Below the pieces are notes generated by a model that saw only the letters and a list, made by a program, of their open reading frames with translations, searched no databases and had not been told where the DNA came from. From UBA2336 sp965227265 (GTDB taxonomy: Bacteria; Bacteroidota; Bacteroidia; Cytophagales; Cyclobacteriaceae): a stretch of 64,000 nucleotides of DNA. The position numbers were made by a program, and so were the translations under genes. The stretch is taken from contig OZ245738.1 of NCBI GenBank assembly GCA_965227265.1, positions 1,736,001 to 1,800,000 of the forward strand, given 5' to 3'. How positions within the stretch are numbered: the first letter of the stretch is position 1; every line of letters begins with the position of its first letter. Positions 17,956 through 26,600 of this stretch are shown in pieces.

Positions 17956-17997
17956 CAAAGCTAAATTTTCAAACGTTTGTGATAATCCAAAAAATGA
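17956..17997 (-). promoter_or_regulatory. Predicted promoter of the DASS-citrate lyase operon
   Basis: On the minus strand, TCATTTTTTG (17997-17988) is followed by 24 bases and TAGCTTTGAT; TAGCTTTG (17963-17956) is a TAnnTTTG -7 box about 37 bases before the ATG. Flanking boxes and the 24-base gap are the same as in the rbsK promoter. The 24-base spacer is longer than the usual 19-20. Confidence 0.6.
17968..17981. promoter_or_regulatory. Palindromic operator inside the DASS promoter
   Basis: The core CAAACGTTTG (17970-17979) is a perfect 10-base palindrome with the AAnCGnTT centre of LacI-family sites. It lies within the spacer between the two promoter boxes, offset by one base compared with the site in the rbsK promoter. 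Confidence 0.55.
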
Positions 17998-18060
17998 CCT
18001 AAAATAGTAATGACAATTATAAGACAATTTAATTAATTACTTGATTTATAGATCATTGCA

Positions 18061-18072
18061 TGATTATAATCA
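18061..18072. promoter_or_regulatory. 12-base perfect palindrome upstream of the 18100 gene
   Basis: TGATTATAATCA is a perfect palindrome 28 bases before the ATG of the helical-repeat protein, in the divergent region shared with the DASS operon. It could be an operator; given the AT-rich surroundings, chance is possible. Confidence 0.3.
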
Positions 18073-18099
18073 TCAATATTCAATATATGTAATATCCAC

Positions 18100-19617
18100 A
18101 TGCTTAAATCCTCAGCGCTCATATCCCTTATTCAATCCATGACGAAGCCTGAAAAGAAGGCTTTTAATATGGCCGCTCCCAGAACAGAGTCGGTGCCGCA
18201 CTATATGAGCTTGTATAACCTTATCGGCAAAGACAAAGCGATTACACCGGAACTGATGCGCACGAAATATCTAAAGCAGCATTCGGGTGCTTCGTTTGAC
18301 ACTACGGTTAAGTACCTGTACAAGGTGTTGTTAGATACGATGCTTGAACTTCGTACTGAGCAAGACAGTTACTACTCTCTATTCGATAAAATTCTCAAAG
18401 CGCGCATTCTGTTTGAGAAATCATTATTCGAAGAATGTTTTGACCTGCTAAACAAAGTAATAGCAAGTGCAAGGAAGCTTGAAAACTACTATGCGCTACT
18501 AATCGCATCCCGCCTTGAACTGGAATATTTGTTAGCCCTAAACTTTCCGCACATCGATGAAAAGATGTTGCTTAACAAGCAATTCCGAATCAATGAAGTG
18601 ATGCGCATTACACAAAAGATCAACCAGCAATCGGCTTTATATGAATTATTAAAACACCGTGTTCTACACAAAGGAAATATTCGCTCCGAACAGCAAAAGA
18701 ATGAATTGAATGATCTGGTGGTAAGTGAGATGAGTATTGTCGCATCTTCCAACGTAGATAATTTTGAGATCCAGAAGCTTCACCAATTATTCCAGGCTAA
18801 CTATCTTATCAGTGTTGGCGATTATAAATCTGCCCTTCATTCGTTTTATGAGCTGAACAATCTGCTGGAAAGCAATAAACATCTTTGGTCGAATCCACCT
18901 ATTTATTATTTATTAACGCTTGAAGGAATTCTTGACAGTCTGCGAAGCTTGAAAAATTACGAAGGTATGAAGCACTTTATCGATCAGTTGAAGAAGCTTA
19001 ATAATCCTTCCCTGAACTTTAGCGCTAATGTCACTTGCCTTATTTTTTTATATGAACTTTTTCCCTTGCTGGACAATGGTGACTTCTTTGCAAGTGAAGC
19101 GTTAATGCGAAACTATTCGGAGGACCTGTTTAAAAAATCGCATTTACTGAGCTTGGCGCGGAATGCAGAGCTGAGTTTGTATACAGCGCTTATCCATTTT
19201 GGGTTACGAGATTATGGCAAAGCTCAGAAAGCACTAAACAAAATTATTTTTATTGGAAAGAACTACTCCTACCTCCCGCTTTATCGCACGATCCGATTAG
19301 CCAACCTGATGATTTTGTATGAAAAGAAAGAATTTGACCTGATTAAATCTGAAACCCGCTCCATCAAGCGTGATATGAATGTGGTAGGCAAAGAATACAA
19401 AATCGAACGAAGTGTACTAAGCTTTGTTAACAAACAAAATCTGCCGATATCTGGGATGAAGAGAAAAGCACTCTGGGAAAAAATTCAGGATGATTTTAAC
19501 AAAATGCATCACGATGTTTTTGAGCAGCAGATTACCCGGCTGTTTGATTTCTCTGCCTGGATTGAAAGTAAGATCCGGAAGGTTCCGTTATCGGAAGTGT
19601 TGGCAAATAAAGATTGA
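18100..19617 (+). CDS. Helical-repeat (TPR-like) protein of unknown function
   Basis: A 505-residue protein without signal peptide or membrane segment, therefore probably cytoplasmic. The sequence is almost entirely amphipathic helix, with repeated Leu/Tyr/Ala patterns (LFEECFDLLNKVIASARKLENYYALL, DYGKAQKALNKIIFIG) resembling TPR units. The N terminus (SLIQSMTKPEKKAFNMAA) is helical and basic. I do not recognise a named family. It is transcribed divergently from the DASS-citrate lyase operon and followed, after about 110 bases, by a palindromic repeat and a convergent gene. No DNA-binding motif is visible, so it is not an obvious regulator of its neighbours. Confidence 0.8.
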   Translation: MLKSSALISLIQSMTKPEKKAFNMAAPRTESVPHYMSLYNLIGKDKAITPELMRTKYLKQHSGASFDTTVKYLYKVLLDTMLELRTEQDSYYSLFDKILKARILFEKSLFEECFDLLNKVIASARKLENYYALLIASRLELEYLLALNFPHIDEKMLLNKQFRINEVMRITQKINQQSALYELLKHRVLHKGNIRSEQQKNELNDLVVSEMSIVASSNVDNFEIQKLHQLFQANYLISVGDYKSALHSFYELNNLLESNKHLWSNPPIYYLLTLEGILDSLRSLKNYEGMKHFIDQLKKLNNPSLNFSANVTCLIFLYELFPLLDNGDFFASEALMRNYSEDLFKKSHLLSLARNAELSLYTALIHFGLRDYGKAQKALNKIIFIGKNYSYLPLYRTIRLANLMILYEKKEFDLIKSETRSIKRDMNVVGKEYKIERSVLSFVNKQNLPISGMKRKALWEKIQDDFNKMHHDVFEQQITRLFDFSAWIESKIRKVPLSEVLANKD

Positions 19618-19725
19618 AATGGATTTTGATATGCGTTTGGTAATGGCGGGGAATGTTCGGTCGGATAATACGTGGTTGGGTATGTATGATCGACATATAT
19701 TATCGGGTATTTATGATCGGGCATT

Positions 19726-19753
19726 GTAGAGACGCAAAATTTTGCATCTCTAC
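19726..19753. repeat. 28-base palindromic repeat, copy 1 (one mismatch)
   Basis: The left arm GTAGAGACGCAAAA is followed directly by TTTTGCATCTCTAC, giving a palindrome with one mismatched pair. The same element, perfect, occurs at 48640-48667. Both copies lie in gaps between convergent genes, where a hairpin with an A/T centre could end transcription from both sides. It is a dispersed element, not a gene. Confidence 0.8.
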
Positions 19754-19766
19754 GCGCACGACAAAA

Positions 19767-21248
19767 TCAAAAATTTATATCGCTGTATTCTCCTACGGAA
19801 TAAGTCCTGCAGGATAATCTTCCTTTCAAAGCCGAAGGCTTAAACAACGATTTACCTAACAGCATGCGAACACATTCCTGAATACCTTCCGTGATTGACG
19901 GATGCGGATGAACACATTCAGCAAGCTCTTCAATTCCTTTGTCCATGGAGATCAGCAACGCAACTGCTTGAATAGCGCTGGATGCCTGATTACCAATAAT
20001 CTTTACGCCCAATACTTTCATCGCCTCATCATTTGTAACTAATAACTTGATAAAGCCTTGTGTATTACGTTTTGCAATGGCCCGTGGTATACAGCTGTAA
20101 TCAAGCGTTACAACTTTATACTCAATTCCTTTTTCACGCGCCTGAGTTTCATTTAAACCAACACCCGCCACTTCCGGACTCAAAAACATTATCGTACTGA
20201 TGTTCTCATATACCAGCTTACGCTTTGGGTTTCCAAAAATTCGTTCGACTGCGTAACGGCCTTCCAATTCCCCAACGTTCACTAAGGAAATATCCGCTGT
20301 AATATCCCCCACTGCATAGATGTTAGCAACGTTGGTTTGTGTATCGTTATCTTCAATACCGCGTTTTGTGATATTGATTGGAACCTTATCATCCCAGAGC
20401 TCTTCATAATTCGGGATACGTCCAACCGAGACCAGAGCTTTCTCAACATTAAACACTTCCTTACTCGTATCATCATACTCAAGTTCGTATTCAACACGCC
20501 CATTTTTTATTTCCATTCGGATTAGTCGCGAATTGCGGTGGATCAGCACGCCATTGTTTTCCATGTTGCGTTCAACCACTTTCACTACATCTTCATCTTC
20601 AAACGGAAGAATACGCTCGCCTTTATCAATCAAATGAACTTTTGTTTTTCCGAACCCGGAGAAGATTGTAGCATACTCACAACCGATAACCCCCGCTCCT
20701 ACAATCACCATACTTTCCGGAAAATCATCCATGTTTTCAATGCCTTCGCTTGTCATTACGATCTTTTCATCGATTGGCAATTCTGGTAAATGTCGTGGCC
20801 GGCTTCCGGTCGCTAAAATGATATAATCACCGGAAACAACTTCTTTTCGTGAACCATTCGAGATTTCAATTTCGTTTTGCGTAATCAGCTTTGCTGTGCC
20901 AAATTTAAACGTAAGCAGGTTAGATTTTGGTAAGTTTTTCAGAAGCTCCATGTGCTCTTCGAGCATACCTTTCCGTTCTTCGACCGCGCGAAGCACTTCT
21001 GACTGAATTTCTTTATATGAAATACTGGGTGCCTGGATGTTATACCGTTTCAGGTTTTTCCGAAAGCTTGCTGCTTCACGTGAAAGCTCCCACCAGGTTT
21101 TGGATGACAGTGCACCATTGGTAACACCTGCACCGCCCACCCTTTCTTTTTCAATCAGTAAAACCTTCTTTTTAAAATCGAGCGCGCGCATAGCTGCGGC
21201 ATAGCCTGAAGGGCCGGCCCCGATTACGACCAGGTCAAATTTTTCCAT
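19767..21248 (-). CDS. Flavin disulfide-reductase homologue (dihydrolipoyl dehydrogenase-like) without the redox cysteines
   Basis: The start at 21248 (MEKFDLVVIGAGPSG) puts the FAD dinucleotide fold at the N terminus; the protein has 493 residues. Also present are the NAD-binding VIVGAGVIGCEYATIFSGFG, the second FAD motif NIYAVGDITAD, and the C-terminal dimer domain with HPHPSITE, whose His-Glu normally acts as base. The usual GGTCLNVGCIPSK is replaced by GGAGVTNGALSSK (38-50): both cysteines are gone (Gly41, Ala46). Lipoamide reduction is therefore excluded; a pyridine-nucleotide transhydrogenase or quinone/other-acceptor reductase is more likely (SthA likewise departs from the canonical motif). 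It is transcribed alone, divergent from the sensor kinase. Confidence 0.85.
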   Translation of the reverse strand: MEKFDLVVIGAGPSGYAAAMRALDFKKKVLLIEKERVGGAGVTNGALSSKTWWELSREAASFRKNLKRYNIQAPSISYKEIQSEVLRAVEERKGMLEEHMELLKNLPKSNLLTFKFGTAKLITQNEIEISNGSRKEVVSGDYIILATGSRPRHLPELPIDEKIVMTSEGIENMDDFPESMVIVGAGVIGCEYATIFSGFGKTKVHLIDKGERILPFEDEDVVKVVERNMENNGVLIHRNSRLIRMEIKNGRVEYELEYDDTSKEVFNVEKALVSVGRIPNYEELWDDKVPINITKRGIEDNDTQTNVANIYAVGDITADISLVNVGELEGRYAVERIFGNPKRKLVYENISTIMFLSPEVAGVGLNETQAREKGIEYKVVTLDYSCIPRAIAKRNTQGFIKLLVTNDEAMKVLGVKIIGNQASSAIQAVALLISMDKGIEELAECVHPHPSITEGIQECVRMLLGKSLFKPSALKGRLSCRTYSVGEYSDINF

Positions 21249-21359
21249 TATCTGAGGATGAATTAATTCCAACTACAACTTCGAAAATTAAAGAAATTCT
21301 TTTAGAAAGAAATATTCTCACGATTCCTTATACTTGCGCCCGCAAAACGCTGATAGCCA

Positions 21360-23231
21360 ATGTTTACCCCCGTTTCTGAAAGCAGTGATGCGTTACAGCG
21401 GAATGTTAAGATCGCCAACCTGATCGCCCTGATCTTCGCTATACTGTCTTTAGTGCTGCTTGCAGCAACGACATGGCTTTTCGGTACTTCCATATCCACA
21501 CCGTTTAATTTTCTTGCTTCGGTAATTTATATCTCGGTCATTGCATTGAACCGATTTGGGTTTACGAACATCGGCAGGATTTTACTCTGCGGCTTTCTTC
21601 CAATTCTTACACTTTACATAACCATTGTATTAAAAAGTACAGCATATCACACTGACATCCTCTATTACGATAGTCGGGTGATTTTACTTGCTGCCGGCCT
21701 CGTTCCCTGCCTCGTGTTTCATACACGCGAACGTTTCAAGCTTTACGGATTGATCAGCTTTGCCCTTTTGTGTTTGGTTTTATTCGATCCAATCCATGAG
21801 GCGCTTGGCCAAGGCTATTATCAGAAAGGGTTTTCCGGAGAATCGTATTATTACATAAATCACATTACTATAATCGTTTTCCTGGCAATTTCAATCAGTG
21901 CGCTCATTCTCAAAATCATCAGCGAACGTGCTGAAGAACATAACATGAAATTGATTCTGGAGAAACAAAGGATCAATGACAATCTTGAGAAAACAAACGC
22001 TGATCTTAAGTTGGCGAATGCGATTATTCAAAATCAACGAAATGAACTAACCGAGCACAACCGGCAACTTGAACACATGGTTCAGGATAAAAGCCGTAAG
22101 CTGATTGATGCGAATGAAGAGCTGATTAAGCACAATCATGAATTGCAGCAATTCTCTTACACTATCTCCCATAATCTTCGTGCACCTATCGCCCGACTTT
22201 TGGGGCTTACAAATTTATTAAACTCAAAACATTATGAAGTTTCCGAAGAGATTCAAAAGCTTGTTAGCCTGATCAAGGATTCTTCGCTTGAGTTTGATGG
22301 AGTAATTCGGGATCTGAATAAGATCATTGATGTGCGGAATGAATTCTATCGTGTTAAAGAGAAAATACATTTTGCACAGGAATTTGAACAGGCCAAAAAG
22401 AATGTTGGCGAAAACTTATTTAGCGACATCAGATTATTTGTTGACTTTGGTAACGAGCCAATCATTTATACCGTTCGACCAATCCTGAATAGCATTTTAT
22501 ACAACCTGATTTCTAATGCGATCAAATATAAATCTCCACAACGTGGACTGGAACTCTCTGTTAAAACCTATAAACGCGACAACTTTGTAGTGCTGGAAAT
22601 TCGCGACAATGGAATGGGAATGAATCTTGATTCGTATGGAAAAGATCTCTTTGGGTTGTATAAAAGATTTCATTCGCACATAGAAGGTCGCGGACTGGGG
22701 CTTTATCTTGTTAAATCGCAAGTTGAAAGCCTGGGTGGAAAAATCGAAATTGAGAGTCAGTTAAATGTTGGTACAACGTTCTTCGTCTACTTTAAAATCC
22801 TTACCGACATTGACGGGCAAATTTGTTTAAACAATGAATGCTGCACATTGTTCTACAATGCCAAGATAAATGCGCTTGGAGTTATCTGGAAGTGCCAGGC
22901 AACAAGTAAACAATACCGGCAGGTATTTATCAAGAGCCTGGAGATGATGATGCTCTACCATACAACTTACTGGATCAGCGATATGCGCAAACAAGGAACC
23001 GTAGCGATCGAAGATCAGAAATGGATGTTCAAAGAAATTTTCCCGGCCGCAGTTCAATACGGACTTAAAAAAGGTGTTTCCATTTATGATCCTGAACAAC
23101 ACAATGAAGATTATCGTGAACGCTTACGGCAAACCTCATTAACATTGGGAATTGAAACCCTCTTCTTCCAATCGTATCAGGCCGCTGAAGAATGGATAGA
23201 AAGTCAGGCCGCTGAAAACCATCCGGCTTAG
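21360..23231 (+). CDS. Membrane sensor histidine kinase with extra C-terminal domain
   Basis: A 623-residue protein. Residues about 15-190 hold six hydrophobic segments, a membrane sensor without a large periplasmic loop. A coiled coil (about 195-262) leads to the HisKA domain, with phosphoacceptor His271 in SYTISHNLRAP, and a HATPase_c domain: NLISNAIKYKSP (N box), EIRDNGMGM (G1) and GRGLGLYLVKSQVESLGG (G2). Residues about 480-623 form an additional alpha/beta domain (TLFYNAKINALGVIWKCQATSKQY, FFQSYQAAEEWI) resembling the STAS/SpoIIAA-like module found as a separate protein in Bacteroidota. No response regulator gene is adjacent, so this is an orphan kinase. Its stop overlaps the convergent gene's stop by 4 bases. 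Confidence 0.88.
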   Translation: MFTPVSESSDALQRNVKIANLIALIFAILSLVLLAATTWLFGTSISTPFNFLASVIYISVIALNRFGFTNIGRILLCGFLPILTLYITIVLKSTAYHTDILYYDSRVILLAAGLVPCLVFHTRERFKLYGLISFALLCLVLFDPIHEALGQGYYQKGFSGESYYYINHITIIVFLAISISALILKIISERAEEHNMKLILEKQRINDNLEKTNADLKLANAIIQNQRNELTEHNRQLEHMVQDKSRKLIDANEELIKHNHELQQFSYTISHNLRAPIARLLGLTNLLNSKHYEVSEEIQKLVSLIKDSSLEFDGVIRDLNKIIDVRNEFYRVKEKIHFAQEFEQAKKNVGENLFSDIRLFVDFGNEPIIYTVRPILNSILYNLISNAIKYKSPQRGLELSVKTYKRDNFVVLEIRDNGMGMNLDSYGKDLFGLYKRFHSHIEGRGLGLYLVKSQVESLGGKIEIESQLNVGTTFFVYFKILTDIDGQICLNNECCTLFYNAKINALGVIWKCQATSKQYRQVFIKSLEMMMLYHTTYWISDMRKQGTVAIEDQKWMFKEIFPAAVQYGLKKGVSIYDPEQHNEDYRERLRQTSLTLGIETLFFQSYQAAEEWIESQAAENHPA

Positions 23232-24151
23232 CGTTCAGGATTAAAGATTGCGGCTACCATACACCGCACACTTCCTCCGCCATATGTTTCAATAGTTGAA
23301 ACATCAATTGGAATTGGTTCAGCGTACCGGCTCAGCGTATCCAACTGACCGGGCAATAGACTAAGAAATGCTTTTTGAGAAAGTAATACGAACGGCTCTC
23401 CTGCTTTGGAATTAACCTCTATCATATTACCTGAGAAGAGGTTCATTTGTTCAAAGCTTATCGCAATTACTTTATGATTTGTTGCAGAAAATGAATTCAG
23501 AAGCTTCTCCTGATCATTTTCATTAGGAATGGCATCCAGGCAAAGAATCACAAATTCTGTTCCGATACACATTAATACATTCGTGTGATAAACAGCTTGG
23601 CCATGTTCGTCCAACGCATCAAATACAATTGCTTTAAATCCGAGTTGCAAGCAAAGTTGGTTTAAAACGGCTTCATCAGTTCTGGATGAACGTGAGGCAT
23701 ACGCGATCTTGTTCACATAATCGAAAGCAATACTTCCGGTTCCTTCCAAAAATTTATTCTTATCTTCAAAGTCAGTAAGGTCAATAACATTCTTGATAGA
23801 ATAGTGTTGTTCAATCTCATGCTTAACGGGATTCGTTCGCTCGGTTCGCCTGTTTTCAGCCTGCATGGGATACAGAACAATCGTTCCATCATGATGAAAC
23901 GATATCCAGTTATTTGGGAAAATTGCATCCGGCTTTTCAGGTAGCGCAGTATCTTCAACAACAATAACTTCAATATCATTTGATTGTAGAAGATCAACCA
24001 TTTTATCAAACTCAACTAAAGCTTTTTCTTTAATAGATTCATCGCTCACCACATTACGTTGAAACGAATTTGTTTCCGCTGTTTGCGGATTAAATCCAAA
24101 AAATTTCGGCCTGACCATCAATACGGCCGAAGGTGCTTGTGAAAATTTCAT
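23228..24151 (-). CDS. Amidinotransferase-fold hydrolase, citrulline utilisation type (CtlX-like)
   Basis: A 307-residue cytoplasmic protein of the arginine deiminase/amidinotransferase superfamily. Motifs: N-terminal VLMVRPKFFGFNPQTAETNSFQ, FPNNWISFHHDGTIVLYPM with the family's Asn and His, DEHGQAVYHTNVLMCIG with the catalytic His, and the C-terminal nucleophile Cys in GGGSVRCMVAAIF. The family hydrolyses guanidino or ureido compounds; CtlX-type members are associated with citrulline breakdown. No other arginine pathway gene is nearby. It lies tail-to-tail with the kinase gene and divergent from the PAP2 gene. The exact substrate remains inference. Confidence 0.87.
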   Translation of the reverse strand: MKFSQAPSAVLMVRPKFFGFNPQTAETNSFQRNVVSDESIKEKALVEFDKMVDLLQSNDIEVIVVEDTALPEKPDAIFPNNWISFHHDGTIVLYPMQAENRRTERTNPVKHEIEQHYSIKNVIDLTDFEDKNKFLEGTGSIAFDYVNKIAYASRSSRTDEAVLNQLCLQLGFKAIVFDALDEHGQAVYHTNVLMCIGTEFVILCLDAIPNENDQEKLLNSFSATNHKVIAISFEQMNLFSGNMIEVNSKAGEPFVLLSQKAFLSLLPGQLDTLSRYAEPIPIDVSTIETYGGGSVRCMVAAIFNPER

Positions 24152-24211
24152 GGCCGAAAGTTATATCTTTTGAATCAGAGTTAAGTAGCTTTGAAAACTA
24201 ATACTCCCTAC

Positions 24212-24817
24212 ATGCTTGAATGGTTAAAAGAATTAGATCGTGAGTTGCTGCTTTACCTGAACAGCTTTCATACACCTTTTTTGGATCCCATAATGTTCTG
24301 GGTTACGAAGACTTTATTCTGGCTGCCGCTCTATTTGTTTTTGCTGTTTCTCACGATCAAATATTTTAAAAAGGATTGGTGGATTGTTATTATCGGGATT
24401 GCGGTTGCCATTCTATTAACCGATCGGATTACAAGCGGATTTATGAAGCCATTTTTTGAAAGGCTTCGCCCTTCACGTGAGCCATCGCTGCAAGGACTTG
24501 TTCACCTCGTCAAAGACTCAGCCGGAAAAATTTATACGGGTGGAAAGTTTGGTTTTGCTTCAAGTCATGCCGCCAACACCTTTGCTACTGCTATGTTTTT
24601 TTGGCTGGTGTTCAGACGCCAATACCGTTGGATGTGGGTATTGTTTGTATGGGCAACGGTAATGACGTATACCCGAATCTATCTAGGCGCACATTATCCG
24701 GGCGATATCCTGGTCGGATTACTCATTGGATTAACCTGCGGATGGATTGGTTACAAAGTTCAGCAATTCATCTGGCGGAAGAAATACAAAGAAGCCGATC
24801 AACTACAAATCAAATAA
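24212..24817 (+). CDS. PAP2-family membrane phosphatase
   Basis: The ATG at 24212 gives 201 residues; a TTG 21 bases upstream is possible but less likely. There are about five hydrophobic segments. The lipid phosphatase signature is complete: KPFFERLRPSREP (K-x6-RP), ASSHAANTFA (PSGH equivalent with active-site His) and RIYLGAHYPGDIL (SR-x5-H-x3-D equivalent). Probable role is dephosphorylation of a lipid phosphate or diphosphate such as undecaprenyl diphosphate at the outer face of the inner membrane. The stop codon directly abuts the end of the convergent gene. Confidence 0.9.
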   Translation: MLEWLKELDRELLLYLNSFHTPFLDPIMFWVTKTLFWLPLYLFLLFLTIKYFKKDWWIVIIGIAVAILLTDRITSGFMKPFFERLRPSREPSLQGLVHLVKDSAGKIYTGGKFGFASSHAANTFATAMFFWLVFRRQYRWMWVLFVWATVMTYTRIYLGAHYPGDILVGLLIGLTCGWIGYKVQQFIWRKKYKEADQLQIK

Positions 24818-25399
24818 TTACGCAGCGGGCAAAAGCTCCAACGGAATATTTGTGGCGGAATAATCTTTTGGCAAGCTGCCGATCTGCATGAACAACAGTA
24901 ACGAGATAAACATGGCCGACAAAATCGCGGCATCGATGTAAGGATTGATCAGGCTGAAACCCAGAAAATCCGCAACAAAACACAACACAAAAGAACCGGT
25001 TGCTGCTGCAATACTGGAACGCCAGAGTTTTTCACGACTGCAGCCGGATTTATAAAGTGCTTTGCTTTTATCTTTCAAATGAAAATGAAGCACCCGAACA
25101 AAGGTTGCATATAAGCGTGACCGGTTTTCAGTTCCACCATTATCCGCAACGAATTGGTTTGTAACAATCAAGGTTTTATCATTAAACGAAATGATCATCC
25201 TGAAAATATCCTGGGATACTTTGCAAAGCCGCACGCTGGTTATATGTGCATACGGTAAGACTGTCTCCTCGCTTCCGGAACGAACCGTTAGGTTATAATC
25301 ATTCAGAACAATGGTCTGAGCTTCATCGCGGGACGTATTTTTAAATGTGTATTCCAAAACCGGGATTTTTCGGAGAGCAAATTTGCACTTTGGAATCAT
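24818..25399 (-). CDS. Uncharacterised membrane protein, PH-like region plus two membrane segments
   Basis: A 193-residue protein. Residues 12 to about 105 are beta-rich with alternating hydrophobics (VLEYTFKNTSRDEAQTIVLNDYNLTV, SVRLCKVSQDIFRMIISF) like a bacterial PH-type domain. Two hydrophobic helices follow at about 130-155 and 158-175. No family can be named with confidence. It ends exactly where the PAP2 gene ends, without any spacer. No adjacent gene points to a function. Confidence 0.72.
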   Translation of the reverse strand: MIPKCKFALRKIPVLEYTFKNTSRDEAQTIVLNDYNLTVRSGSEETVLPYAHITSVRLCKVSQDIFRMIISFNDKTLIVTNQFVADNGGTENRSRLYATFVRVLHFHLKDKSKALYKSGCSREKLWRSSIAAATGSFVLCFVADFLGFSLINPYIDAAILSAMFISLLLFMQIGSLPKDYSATNIPLELLPAA

Positions 25400-25481
25400 C
25401 CCTGAAATACCAAGTTTACGGTATTTTTAGTAGTAGAATTATGGTATTTGCTATTAAAACAGCATCTAAACGGCCTATGCG

Positions 25482-26528
25482 CTACTGTGTAAGTGTTACT
25501 GTATTATAGCTGCTAAAGGTAAAAAATCCATTGCGGCTGTAATATGATAAATAAGCATCACCCAATATGATGTAGCCAGCGTTATCAGAAAAACCTTTAA
25601 CTCTTGCATTTATAGATGTTTCCGTAAAGGAGATAATTTCAAACTCCTCACTAGTAAACGTAGTCAGACTTGTTGGCTTATAAACCTGAATTCTAGGTTG
25701 ATTATTTGTACCCCTTGGAATATTTGTAAAATATCTACCCTTGATCTCAACCAAATCCCCAACCTTCATTACCGCTGGATACTCTGTAAATACAGGATCA
25801 GGCAAATTAATCATTAAGTGATTGGGCAATTCAGAAACTTGTTCGAGTGCTCCAACTTTTATTATATACTCTCCAAGCGGAAAGTCGTCCGGAATAATAA
25901 CACTCAATCCGTGGCTGCCCAATCCGCTGGTAACATATCCTTCAAACTTTGCATAAGGAACGCTAAACTTTGTTGATACTGCTGTTGTCGTATGAATTAA
26001 ATAAACATCATTTAAAACATTATCTCCATTTTCATCTTTAAGATTCTTAAGAAGATTCTCAGCTGCAACATACAACGTGTCGCCCCAATCACAATTACGT
26101 GGAAATGATGATGCATAGGCAGCCTCAAATTTGATATTGGTAAGGGGCAATTGAGAACGTCTGGTCAACGAAACACTAAACACTTTTTTTAATCCGCTCT
26201 GTGACTCAACCGTATACAGCACAGGCGTGGAAAAATCCTGCTCCACCATGCTTGCCGGTGATACGGTAGCAAAATCAGATACTTCGAATACCGGAATAAC
26301 AAATGTTACATCAAAATCAAAAGGAACAGATACATCCACTGTAGAATTTGCGGTATCAATTGTAACAATTGTCTCACCCGAGGAACTGGCTATTAGAAAA
26401 TAGTTAATGTTTCTTTTGCTGCTTAAAGGTGGATCGGTAATAGTTTGAGGAGCCGGTTCATCACTTCCGCACGCAGTTAGCATAACACATGAACCCACGA
26501 GCAGCAGTCTAAAAAAAATCTTGTTCAT
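25482..26528 (-). CDS. IPT/TIG-domain surface lipoprotein
   Basis: A 348-residue lipoprotein (MLTACGSDEP lipobox). Residues about 38-130 resemble the DUF5018-like domain found at the start of such proteins (NINYFLIASSSGETIVTIDT, VFEVSDFATVSPAS, YTVESQSGLKKVFSVSLTRR). From about 225 there is an IPT/TIG-like segment (YPAVMKVGDLVEIKGRYFTNIP). Such proteins bind glycans or act as adhesins on the surface of Bacteroidota. It is a single gene with a predicted promoter overlapping the ribE 3' side. Ligand unknown. Confidence 0.8.
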   Translation of the reverse strand: MNKIFFRLLLVGSCVMLTACGSDEPAPQTITDPPLSSKRNINYFLIASSSGETIVTIDTANSTVDVSVPFDFDVTFVIPVFEVSDFATVSPASMVEQDFSTPVLYTVESQSGLKKVFSVSLTRRSQLPLTNIKFEAAYASSFPRNCDWGDTLYVAAENLLKNLKDENGDNVLNDVYLIHTTTAVSTKFSVPYAKFEGYVTSGLGSHGLSVIIPDDFPLGEYIIKVGALEQVSELPNHLMINLPDPVFTEYPAVMKVGDLVEIKGRYFTNIPRGTNNQPRIQVYKPTSLTTFTSEEFEIISFTETSINARVKGFSDNAGYIILGDAYLSYYSRNGFFTFSSYNTVTLTQ

Positions 26529-26560
26529 AAGGTAAAGAGGAATTAGAATTAAATCTTTTC

Positions 26561-26590
26561 CAAAAATATAAAGATCATGCTTTTTGCAAA
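26561..26590 (-). promoter_or_regulatory. Predicted promoter of the IPT/TIG lipoprotein gene
   Basis: On the minus strand TTTG (26590-26587) and TATTTTTG (26568-26561) are separated by 18 bases, close to the Bacteroidota -33/-7 pattern. The -7 box is about 32 bases before the ATG. Confidence 0.45.
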
Positions 26591-26600
26591 GCAGATCGCG

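Noticed and set aside
19490..19729. Plus-strand frame overlapping the end of the helical-repeat gene
   Set aside because: It is the out-of-frame shadow of that gene and continues into the palindromic repeat region.
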